From an uncultured Megasphaera sp. (GTDB taxonomy: Bacteria > Bacillota > Negativicutes > Veillonellales > Megasphaeraceae), in NCBI GenBank assembly GCA_900540735.1, contig UQHB01000013.1, forward strand, positions 1 through 63,332: 63,332 nucleotides of DNA. The letters run 5' to 3'. Below the pieces are notes generated by a model. The model saw only the letters and a program-made list of their open reading frames with translations. It was not told the origin of the DNA and searched no databases. Made by a program: the position numbers and the translations under genes. Positions 32,762 through 40,458 of this stretch are shown in pieces. Positions within the stretch are counted from its first letter, which is position 1, and each line of letters starts with the position of its first letter.

Positions 32762-33946
32762 ATGAAAGAAGCGGTTATCGTCAGCGCGTGTCGTACGCCA
32801 ATCGGCAACTTTAACGGACAATTTGCCGACCTTACAGCCGTAGACCTCGGCACAGCAGCTGTCAAAGAAGCGATTAGCCGGGCCGGCATTCCTGTAGACC
32901 AGATTGACGAAGTCATCATGGGGCACGTGTTACAAGCCGGCTGCGGTGAAAATACAGCCCGTCAAGTAGCCCTTCATGCTGGGATTCCACAAGAAGTACC
33001 GTCCTTTACGATTAACAAGCTCTGTGGCTCAGGCATGCGTGCCATTTCCCTAGCAGCCCAGCAAATTGAGCTCGGTGATGCAGATATCATCGTCGCTGGC
33101 GGTATGGAATCCATGTCCAACGCGCCGTACTCTGTCGCTAAAGGCCGTCGGGGCTATCGCATGGGCAACGGCATCCTCGAAGACTTACTGCTCCGGGATG
33201 GCCTCATTTGTACAGAAAACGGCTATCACATGGGCGTAACAGCAGAAAACATTGCCGAACGCTTTGGCGTAAGCCGCGAAGACCAAGATGCTTTCGCCCT
33301 TCGTTCCCAGCAATTAGCCTATAAGGCACAGCAAGAAGGCAAGTTTGAAAGCCAAATCGTACCGGTTACGGTACATAAGAGAAAAGGCGACATTATTTGC
33401 GATAAAGATGAATTTATTCGCGGCGATGTAACCTTAGAATCGTTGGCAAAACTTCGCCCGGCCTTCTTAAAGAACGGCACGGTTACGGCTGGTAATGCAT
33501 CAGGTATCAACGACGGTGCGGCAGCAGTCGTCGTCATGTCCAAGAAGAAAGCTGAAGAATTAGGGATTAAACCTTTGGCAAACATCCTTAACTGGGCATC
33601 GGCTGGTGTCGAACCGGCAATCATGGGTACGGGGCCTGTTCCAGCAGTACGCAAAGTTCTCGATAAACTCGATATGACCATTGACCAAATGGACCTCATC
33701 GAATTAAACGAAGCCTTTGCTGCTCAATCCGTCTATTGCGCTCGTGAACTTGGTGTCGATATGAACAAAACCAACATTCACGGCGGTGCCATTGCCTTAG
33801 GCCACCCCATTGGCTGCTCTGGTGCGCGCATTGTCGTCACCTTGCTCTACGGCATGGCAGAACCGGAAATTAATGGTAAATACGGCCTCGCTTCCCTTTG
33901 TATCGGCGGCGGCCAAGGTACAGCTCTCGTCATTGAACGAGTTTAA
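32762..33946 (+). CDS. Thiolase (acetyl-CoA C-acetyltransferase), copy 1
   Basis: 394 residues from the ATG at 32762, behind AAAGGTGG; the GTG at 32750 is less likely. The nucleophilic Cys lies in NKLCGSGMRA, with later active-site motifs NEAFAAQ, GGAIALGHPIGCSGAR and CIGGGQGTA. It condenses two acyl-CoAs or cleaves 3-ketoacyl-CoA, and is the entry step of butyrate/caproate chain elongation. It is followed 127 bp later by a second thiolase with different codon use, so the two are probably regulated or used differently. Confidence 0.94.
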   Translation: MKEAVIVSACRTPIGNFNGQFADLTAVDLGTAAVKEAISRAGIPVDQIDEVIMGHVLQAGCGENTARQVALHAGIPQEVPSFTINKLCGSGMRAISLAAQQIELGDADIIVAGGMESMSNAPYSVAKGRRGYRMGNGILEDLLLRDGLICTENGYHMGVTAENIAERFGVSREDQDAFALRSQQLAYKAQQEGKFESQIVPVTVHKRKGDIICDKDEFIRGDVTLESLAKLRPAFLKNGTVTAGNASGINDGAAAVVVMSKKKAEELGIKPLANILNWASAGVEPAIMGTGPVPAVRKVLDKLDMTIDQMDLIELNEAFAAQSVYCARELGVDMNKTNIHGGAIALGHPIGCSGARIVVTLLYGMAEPEINGKYGLASLCIGGGQGTALVIERV

Positions 33947-33957
33947 ATTTGACTAAG

Positions 33958-34019
33958 CGGACGCTACAGCGTCTCTTATATGGATAAAGTAGTGGTGCTT
34001 TATCCCCTATATGAAGAGG
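33958..34019 (+). promoter_or_regulatory. Inter-thiolase hairpins
   Basis: Two consecutive hairpins lie between the thiolase genes: GACGCT-AC-AGCGTC (33960-33973) and a larger imperfect stem pairing GGATAAAG with CTTTATCC (33973-34018). No U-run follows, so these look more like RNA processing or stability structures than a terminator. Confidence 0.5.
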
Positions 34020-34072
34020 TACTTCATAACAAAAGTTATTATAAGTTATATGTTTATTAAGGAGTGATTCTC

Positions 34073-35260
34073 GTGAAAGAAGTAGTAATTGCAAGTGCAT
34101 GCCGTACGGCTCTCGGTAAATTTGGTGGTTCTTTGAAATCCGTTCCTGCTGTAGAATTAGGTGCTATCGTTATTAAAGAAGCCCTCAACCGTGCAGGCAT
34201 TACGGACCCAAGTATCGTCGATGAAGTAGTATTCGGTAACGTTTTACAGGCTGCTAGCGGCCAGAACCCGGCTCGTCAGGCTATGATCAAAGCTGGTATG
34301 TCCATTGAAACACCGGCTATGACCATCAACAAAGTTTGCGGTTCCGGTCTCCGCTGCGTATCCCTCGCTGCCCAGATGATTAAAGCTGGCGACGCTGACA
34401 TCGTCGTAGCAGGCGGCATGGAAAACATGTCCTTAGCTCCGTACGCTGTTCCAAACGCTCGTTGGGGCTATCGTATGGGCGACGGCAAACTCGTCGACGT
34501 TATGATTAAAGACGGCTTATGGGATGCTTTCAACGGCTACCACATGGGCATTACCGCTGAAAACGTAGCTGCTCAGTTCAACGTAACTCGTGAACAACAG
34601 GACGAAATGGCTGCTAACTCCCAGGCTAAAGCTATTAAAGCTATTAAAGAAGGCAAATTCAAAGACGAAATCGTACCGGTTACGATTCATAATAAAAAAG
34701 GCGACATCATTTTCGATACAGACGAATTCCCACGTGAAGGCGTTACGGTCGAAGGCCTTGCTAAATTAAAACCGGCATTCAAGAAAGACGGCGGCACTGT
34801 TACCGCTGGTAACGCTTCCGGTATCAACGACGGCGCAGCTGCTCTCGTCATCATGTCTGCTGATAAAGCAAAAGAACTCGGTATTACACCGCTCGCTAAA
34901 ATCGTAAGCTACGCTTCTGCAGGCGTTGATCCTTCCATCATGGGTACTGGCCCTATTCCTTCTTCCCGTAAAGCTTTGGAAAAAGCTGGCCTCAAAGTGG
35001 AAGACCTCTCCCTCGTCGAAGCTAACGAAGCATTCGCAGCTCAGGCTGTATACTGCTGCCGTGAACTGGGCTTTGATATGAGCAAAGTCAACATCCATGG
35101 CGGTGCTATCGCTTTAGGTCATCCGATTGGAGCTTCCGGTGCTCGTATCCTCGTAACCTTGCTCTATGCATTACAGCAAGAAAAAGGCAAATACGGCCTT
35201 GCAACACTCTGCATCGGCGGCGGCCAAGGTACAGCTTGCGTAGTTGAAAACCTTAAATAA
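34073..35260 (+). CDS. Thiolase (acetyl-CoA C-acetyltransferase), copy 2, probably highly expressed
   Basis: 395 residues from a GTG at 34073, eight bases after AAGGAG; an in-frame GTG at 34064 overlaps that Shine-Dalgarno. Catalytic motifs are NKVCGSGLRC, NEAFAAQ and GGAIALGHPIGASGAR. Codon use is strongly biased (GCT, GGT, CGT, AAA, GAA), unlike copy 1, as expected of an abundant central enzyme. It likely supplies acetoacetyl-CoA or longer 3-ketoacyl-CoA for reverse beta-oxidation. A terminator follows. Confidence 0.95.
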   Translation: MKEVVIASACRTALGKFGGSLKSVPAVELGAIVIKEALNRAGITDPSIVDEVVFGNVLQAASGQNPARQAMIKAGMSIETPAMTINKVCGSGLRCVSLAAQMIKAGDADIVVAGGMENMSLAPYAVPNARWGYRMGDGKLVDVMIKDGLWDAFNGYHMGITAENVAAQFNVTREQQDEMAANSQAKAIKAIKEGKFKDEIVPVTIHNKKGDIIFDTDEFPREGVTVEGLAKLKPAFKKDGGTVTAGNASGINDGAAALVIMSADKAKELGITPLAKIVSYASAGVDPSIMGTGPIPSSRKALEKAGLKVEDLSLVEANEAFAAQAVYCCRELGFDMSKVNIHGGAIALGHPIGASGARILVTLLYALQQEKGKYGLATLCIGGGQGTACVVENLK

Positions 35261-35289
35261 TAACCACACCTAGTATTGACACATACCAT

Positions 35290-35322
35290 GAGGGACATGG
35301 ACTTTCGTTCATGTCCCTTTTC
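35290..35322 (+). terminator. Terminator after thiolase 2
   Basis: Hairpin GGGACATG / CATGTCCC with a ten-base loop followed by TTTTCT. The rest of the gap to 35501 is AT-rich promoter-like DNA. Confidence 0.8.
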
Positions 35323-35501
35323 TATTGTCCACTGTAAACAATCATATATACAGATGGCATAGATGAGGGAAATTGTGCAAAAAATTAGTATAAGAAATTT
35401 TCAAAAACTATTTCATTTTCCTACAAAAGATGATAGAATAAATCTGCTCTAAAATACTAGGGCCTTGTCAAAAACTTTATATAGAGAAAGAAGGACTGAT
35501 A

Positions 35502-36842
35502 ATGAAAACTTCTCGTCGTAAAATGTCGTTGGTTCAGCTGACTTTTGTCACCGCTGCCAACATGCTCGGAGCCGGTATCATCATGCTCCCTACCAAGCTT
35601 GCAGAAGTCGGTACGATTTCTATTATTTCTTGGGTTATTACTTCTCTTGGGTCGTTAGCACTTGCAATGACCTTTGCCCGCTGTGGTATGTTTTCCACTA
35701 AACCTGGTGGAATGGGTGGCTATTCCGAATATGCCTTTGGACGAATAGGACATTTTATGGCAAATTATGCCTATGCAGTTTCTATCGTAATTGCCAATGT
35801 AGCTATTGCTATTTCTGCAGTCGGATACGGTGGTGGATTTTTAGGAATCACCTTCTCTCCCCTGCAAACATGTTTGTACACGATTGCTTTATTATGGATT
35901 GCAGCTGTGCTGAATTTCAGCGGCTCCCGCTATTCCGGTAAATTAACGGCCATTACCATTTGGGGGGCTATCATCCCTGTACTTGGTATTTCTATTCTTG
36001 GCTGGTTCTGGTTTAGCCCGGAATTATACGCTGCGTCGTGGAATCCGAATGCCATTGCCTTCGGCGATGCGGTCGGTAACTCCATTGCCTTGACGCTCTG
36101 GTCGTTTCTCGGCCTCGAATCGGCAGCGGTTAATATGGATGCTGTCGACAATCCGCAACATGCTGTACCTATTGCAACTTTTGTCAGCACGCTCTGCGTC
36201 GCTGTCATTTACGTTGCATCGACCAATGTCATTGCCGGTATTGTACCGAACAATGATATTCTCACGTCGAGTGCTCCCTTTGGCCTTGCCTTTGCGACGA
36301 TGCTCGGCTCCACAGCCGGTAAAGTCGTTATGGGTCTCATGGTTGTCTCCTGTGCTGGTTCTCTTTTGTCATGGCAGTTCACACTGGCCCGCGTCTTTAA
36401 AACCAGTGCGCAACGGGGGCTCTTCCCGAAAGTCTTTGCTCGCGTCACCAGTGCAGACGTACCCGTTCGCGGTATGTTCGTCATTCTCACGATGCAGAGC
36501 CTCTTAACATTGATGACGATTAACCCGACCTTAGCGAAACAGTTCGAATTACTGGCTAACCTCGCCGTCGTCACGAACGTCGTGCCGTACATCTTATGTG
36601 CAGCCGCATTAAAGACGATTCTCGTACAAGAAAATGTACCCAATGCCGTTTGTAATCGTAACACATCGATTTTCCTAGCTGGCGTATCCATTATTTATTG
36701 TGTCTACGCCTTGACCACGACCGATGCAGTTACGTTCTTAAGCGGCTGTGTAGCCGTCGGTATTGGCCTTCTGATTTACATGGTGCGCTTTGCCATTATG
36801 AAGCAGCCGATTATAGCTATTGGACAAGAACGTGTTAAATAA
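35502..36842 (+). CDS. potE: PotE-type putrescine/ornithine antiporter (APC family)
   Basis: A 446-residue protein with 12 predicted helices, closely resembling E. coli PotE along its length (MLGAGIIMLPTKLAEVGTISIISW, KPGGMGGYSEYAFGRIGHFMANYAYAVS, SIALTLWSFLGLESAAVN, VIAGIVPN). PotE exchanges ornithine for putrescine or imports putrescine. Negativicutes attach putrescine or cadaverine to peptidoglycan, where SLH domains bind it, so polyamine transport is relevant to envelope attachment; that link is inference. No decarboxylase gene is adjacent. Strong terminator downstream. Confidence 0.88.
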   Translation: MKTSRRKMSLVQLTFVTAANMLGAGIIMLPTKLAEVGTISIISWVITSLGSLALAMTFARCGMFSTKPGGMGGYSEYAFGRIGHFMANYAYAVSIVIANVAIAISAVGYGGGFLGITFSPLQTCLYTIALLWIAAVLNFSGSRYSGKLTAITIWGAIIPVLGISILGWFWFSPELYAASWNPNAIAFGDAVGNSIALTLWSFLGLESAAVNMDAVDNPQHAVPIATFVSTLCVAVIYVASTNVIAGIVPNNDILTSSAPFGLAFATMLGSTAGKVVMGLMVVSCAGSLLSWQFTLARVFKTSAQRGLFPKVFARVTSADVPVRGMFVILTMQSLLTLMTINPTLAKQFELLANLAVVTNVVPYILCAAALKTILVQENVPNAVCNRNTSIFLAGVSIIYCVYALTTTDAVTFLSGCVAVGIGLLIYMVRFAIMKQPIIAIGQERVK

Positions 36843-36852
36843 ATAGATACAC

Positions 36853-36889
36853 AAAAAGAGAGTATCCTTGAAAGGATGCTCTCTTTTTT
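36853..36889 (+). terminator. Terminator after potE
   Basis: AAAAAGAGAG.ATCCT / AGGAT.CTCTCTTTTT with a four-base loop; flanking A- and T-runs make it potentially bidirectional. Confidence 0.9.
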
Positions 36890-36908
36890 ATACGCTCTAC
36901 GTTATACG

Positions 36909-36971
36909 AAAGGGCACATGCTTTTACGCCTTAGGACGTTCCGTATGCGGCTTAAAAAGCATGTACCCTTT
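36909..36971 (-). repeat. Intergenic structured hairpin element, copy 3
   Basis: 13-bp arms (AAAGGGCACATGC / GCATGTACCCTTT) with one mismatch that would be G-U on the minus strand. The interior matches copies 1 and 2 in reverse orientation, except that the inner ATC/GAT stem is ACG/CGT, a compensatory change. It lies between convergent genes. Confidence 0.85.
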
Positions 36972-37006
36972 CTATATAGTATTCTTCCACGTATGATTAT
37001 ATATGA

Positions 37007-37876
37007 TTAATTAGGCCGCACCTTTTCTAATCCTATGGAAATAAGATTGGAAATAGAAATGGAAACGGCAATGATGAAACTTTCTAAGACGAAGACACTG
37101 ACGAAGACGATGGGATTATTCTGCGTCAGTGGCAAGCAATAATAGAGGAAATACCGATAGGGCAATTCTTCGCCATTAAAGAAGACATAATGAATGCCTA
37201 AGAAGACGACCGTCATGACAACGATGCGTACGAGGCCGATGACTTTATCGATGGTCCGCGGATACAAGGCTGGTTTGGGGTAAAAATAAAAGGCAAAGGT
37301 CGCCATGCCGAGAATGGCAATGACGATGAAACCAAAGCTGATGATGCCGAGCATGCCAATGATTAAGCTCGACGTGACCCCATCAGCACCAGTCCCGGGA
37401 AACATAAACATGCCCATGACGGCACACGGCAGCGGCAAGGCATAGAGGATAGGGTCTAAAAATTCAGAGAACCAGTACGCCCGTACATGTCTGCGCCAAG
37501 CAGCAATGCCCCACGAGACCACGGCCTGTACGGCCACAGTACCTATCATCCAGAGAGCAAAGAAAGCTACGCGAAAAGCATAGGTCTTCCATAAGGGCGA
37601 CAACATAATGCCATTTAAGATGCCAACGGCTGCGATTAAAGCAATGATACTGCCGTACAGCGTGGGTCCAACAGGCGCATAGACAGACGTGCCCTTCCCT
37701 TTTACTTGCCAGCGATAGACCGTACATGGCAAGGCCAGGGAGGCCAGCATAAAAACTAAGAGCGAAAAGGACGCTACGTAAGGCATATCCGTCGCAAAGG
37801 CCACGAGAGGAATCGGCACAGCAAAGAGAATGAGCCGCCCTATAGCACGGCCCTTTTGGAGTATATACGGCATCAT
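37007..37876 (-). CDS. Multi-spanning membrane protein of unknown function
   Basis: 289 residues from the ATG at 37876, which overlaps the upstream stop as ATGA and has GAGGGG 8 bp before it. About eight hydrophobic helices are predicted, with few charged residues and no motif I recognise. It forms a pair with the upstream four-helix protein, so both may be subunits of one membrane complex or transporter. Its 3' end faces hairpin element copy 3. Confidence 0.75.
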   Translation of the reverse strand: MMPYILQKGRAIGRLILFAVPIPLVAFATDMPYVASFSLLVFMLASLALPCTVYRWQVKGKGTSVYAPVGPTLYGSIIALIAAVGILNGIMLSPLWKTYAFRVAFFALWMIGTVAVQAVVSWGIAAWRRHVRAYWFSEFLDPILYALPLPCAVMGMFMFPGTGADGVTSSLIIGMLGIISFGFIVIAILGMATFAFYFYPKPALYPRTIDKVIGLVRIVVMTVVFLGIHYVFFNGEELPYRYFLYYCLPLTQNNPIVFVSVFVLESFIIAVSISISNLISIGLEKVRPN

Positions 37877-38307
37877 TTCGTTTCCCCTCTTTCTGAGCTC
37901 CCTGCCCGTCCAAGGCACGAAAAACCATAAGCTAAGAGCATCATGACCGACACTTCGCCATACATGCCGACAATGAAGACGATATCACGGACAATAGTCG
38001 GCCATTCCCAAAAAGCAGCGGTTTTCCACCACGTATCACAGTACAAAATCCCCCAGACGAGGCAGGCCGACACGACGAGCCACGCCAGGATAAAAGCTTT
38101 GCGCCCAATCCGTTGATTTTCTATCCCAAAAGTCGCTTCTGTCGTCCCTATATAGGCCACAGGAATACAGATAGATAAAATCGTATACGTAATCGCTGCC
38201 ACAGCGGCACTGGAGCCATTGTGAATCGTATACGCCCCAATGGGTATGGGGATGATGAATACAGACATAAATAGACATTGCCGCAATATATCGCGCCACC
38301 AAGTCAT
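37873..38307 (-). CDS. Four-helix membrane protein of unknown function
   Basis: 144 residues with about four hydrophobic segments, many aromatic residues (WWKTAAFWEWP) and a short polar C-terminal tail. No family recognised. It is translationally coupled (4-bp overlap) to the following larger membrane protein. It is divergent from the DEAD-box helicase gene; a 180-bp intergenic region separates them. Confidence 0.7.
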   Translation of the reverse strand: MTWWRDILRQCLFMSVFIIPIPIGAYTIHNGSSAAVAAITYTILSICIPVAYIGTTEATFGIENQRIGRKAFILAWLVVSACLVWGILYCDTWWKTAAFWEWPTIVRDIVFIVGMYGEVSVMMLLAYGFSCLGRAGSSERGETK

Positions 38308-38488
38308 TACGTGTTACCTCCCAGTACATCTATTTCTAATAAATAAGTATACCATATTTACGGCCTTACTGAATAGAGAAATTAGAGCAAAATCCAGCGT
38401 CCTTGGGCAAAACCTAGCCACAAACGGTCTTTCCTGTTATAATACAGTATATCTATACTATTTACTGCGAACAGAAAGGTACGAAATC

Positions 38489-39748
38489 ATGGCAAAAACA
38501 TTCCAAACCTTAGGCCTTGTGCCTACGCTTTGCGAGTTGCTCGAAAAAAAAGGCGTAAAAACACCGACAGCCGTCCAAGAACAAGCGATTCCGGCTGTCT
38601 TTAAAGGGCTTGACCTCCTCGCTCAAGCCCAGACCGGTACAGGCAAAACCTTTGCGTATTTGCTCCCGTCACTGCAGCAAATCAAACCAGACCTGCATAT
38701 GGAACAAGTACTCATTATGGCACCGACGCGGGAATTGGCAAAGCAAATCGCCGACGTAGCCCACACGCTCGCCCCGGCTCTCTCCGTCGATGTACTCAAC
38801 ATCATCGGCGGTAAAACCATTGAAAATCAGCTGCAAAAATTACAGCGTCACCCTCATATCATCATTGGCACGCCAGGCCGTCTCCTCGACCATTGCCGCC
38901 GTAATTCCCTCGATTTGAGCGGTGTCGGCCGGGTCATCGTGGATGAAGCGGACCAAATGCTCCAAGCAGGCTTTTTAGAAGATGTGGATACACTCATTAG
39001 TATGACACCGAAACGGCGGCAGCTCCTCTTCTTCTCGGCGACAGTGCCGGATAAAATCAAGAGCCTCGCCAAAAAGCACATGGCCAATCCCTTAGTGCTC
39101 CATATCCAAGAAGGCGAAACGATTACACTCGATGCGATTACGCAGCAGATTTACATGGTCAAACCGGAACAGAAATTCCCGAAATTATGCCAAATGCTGC
39201 GAGACTACAATCCCTACTTAGCCATCGTCTTCTGTAATACGAAAGAAGAAACAGCAGCCCTCGCTGGCAAACTCTTAGCCCAAGACTTTAACATTGGCGA
39301 ACTTCACGGCGACATGTCCCAAGGACGGCGCACGCAAGTCCTCCGTGATTTTGCCAAAGCAAAGACCCAAATCCTCGTGGCTACAGACATTGCGGCCCGC
39401 GGCATCGACATCGAAGGGATTACGCACGTCTTCAACTACGACGTGCCCCACGACGTAGACTATTACATTCACCGCATCGGTCGTACAGGCCGGGCTGGCA
39501 ACGAAGGCTTATCCATCATGTTTGCTACGGCCGCAGACGAACAATGGGTGCGCCGTATTGAACACAACATTCAGGCGACGATTACGAAATATACGATTAA
39601 TGGCCAAGTAAAGGTCAAATCTAGTAACCAAGCACCGAAGAAAAAGAAGAAATTCAAAGATAAATTACCGGCCAGCACGTACCAAACGACGAAAGGCAAA
39701 CGGCATAAGACGTTACATAAAGGCGGTAATAACTTCCGAAGGAGATGA
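38489..39748 (+). CDS. DEAD-box ATP-dependent RNA helicase
   Basis: 419 residues from the ATG at 38489, behind AGAAAGG; the longer upstream frame lacks helicase sequence and a ribosome site. Motifs run in order: Q motif (PTAVQEQAIP), AQTGTGKT (I), PTRELA (Ia), TPGRLLD (Ib), VDEADQ (II, DEAD), FSAT (III), ARGIDIEG (V), HRIGRTGR (VI). A basic tail (KKKKKFKDK) probably binds RNA. It unwinds RNA, for example in ribosome assembly. Its stop overlaps the region upstream of the next gene. Confidence 0.95.
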   Translation: MAKTFQTLGLVPTLCELLEKKGVKTPTAVQEQAIPAVFKGLDLLAQAQTGTGKTFAYLLPSLQQIKPDLHMEQVLIMAPTRELAKQIADVAHTLAPALSVDVLNIIGGKTIENQLQKLQRHPHIIIGTPGRLLDHCRRNSLDLSGVGRVIVDEADQMLQAGFLEDVDTLISMTPKRRQLLFFSATVPDKIKSLAKKHMANPLVLHIQEGETITLDAITQQIYMVKPEQKFPKLCQMLRDYNPYLAIVFCNTKEETAALAGKLLAQDFNIGELHGDMSQGRRTQVLRDFAKAKTQILVATDIAARGIDIEGITHVFNYDVPHDVDYYIHRIGRTGRAGNEGLSIMFATAADEQWVRRIEHNIQATITKYTINGQVKVKSSNQAPKKKKKFKDKLPASTYQTTKGKRHKTLHKGGNNFRRR

Positions 39749-39753
39749 TTTCC

Positions 39754-40326
39754 ATGACGGTTACACCGAAACTCACAGCCCTTGTACTGTCCCTCTTTAT
39801 GGTCGTCAGCGTCGGTTGTACGAACGTATCGACTACTGACAGCAGCAAATCCCAAGAGACACAGCAAAGCCAGACCCAAGATAAGACGAAGGGTACGAAA
39901 GATGCGAAAGACACGGAACAAACGAAAGAAGCGCACGCAGTCAATGAAAAGATTGGCCTTAGCGATTCCTTAGGAGCTTGGGAAAAAGCCGTCGGCCATG
40001 CGTACGCCCAAGGCGATACGATTAAAGTCTTTGCGAACGGCTCGTATAAAGTCGTCTTCCAAGATAACCAAGCCGTAACGGTCACGTTCGTCTCGAAAAA
40101 CGGCCAAAACCCGGTCGAAGCAGCCATGCTCCCGTCTGATGGAGAAAAGCAATCAGAAAGCAGCAAAAACACTGGCGGCATGACCATGGTCGTCCAGAAA
40201 TGGCATAGTGATGCCCTTGCGGTAGCCATGCCTGAAACGAAGGGCAACTACACGCTCATGAAGAACATGAACGGCAATGACTACGATACAGTCGTCGTCG
40301 ACTGCACGCCGAATTTACGAAAATAA
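39754..40326 (+). CDS. Lipoprotein of unknown function
   Basis: About 190 residues from the ATG at 39754 (AAGGAG nine bases upstream). The signal peptide ends in VVSVGC, a lipobox, and a Ser/Gln/Lys/Thr-rich linker (about residues 25-60) leads to a small globular domain that resembles no family I can name. It starts immediately after the helicase gene and may be read with it by proximity only. It is probably anchored to the outer or inner membrane. Confidence 0.75.
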   Translation: MTVTPKLTALVLSLFMVVSVGCTNVSTTDSSKSQETQQSQTQDKTKGTKDAKDTEQTKEAHAVNEKIGLSDSLGAWEKAVGHAYAQGDTIKVFANGSYKVVFQDNQAVTVTFVSKNGQNPVEAAMLPSDGEKQSESSKNTGGMTMVVQKWHSDALAVAMPETKGNYTLMKNMNGNDYDTVVVDCTPNLRK

Positions 40327-40352
40327 CAAGTACATAAATTTTTTAAAAAGAC

Positions 40353-40382
40353 TTTACAATATATACCCCTATACCGTATAAT
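40353..40382 (+). promoter_or_regulatory. Promoter upstream of the symporter gene
   Basis: TTTACA (40353-40358) and TATAAT (40377-40382), 18 bp apart. The predicted transcript starts near 40389, just before a terminator-like hairpin in the leader. Confidence 0.6.
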
Positions 40383-40399
40383 AACATGTACCATATGAT

Positions 40400-40436
40400 G
40401 GCACAAATGCAGTCCCTCTGTATTTGTGCCTTTTTT
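40400..40436 (+). terminator. Terminator-like hairpin in the symporter leader
   Basis: GGCACAAATGCAG / CTGTATTTGTGCC (one G-U) followed by TTTTTT, ending 22 bp before the symporter ATG. If the promoter at 40353-40382 is real, this is a leader attenuator; otherwise it terminates the lipoprotein gene. Confidence 0.75.
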
Positions 40437-40458
40437 AAAGAAGGAGTGATTACACAGT

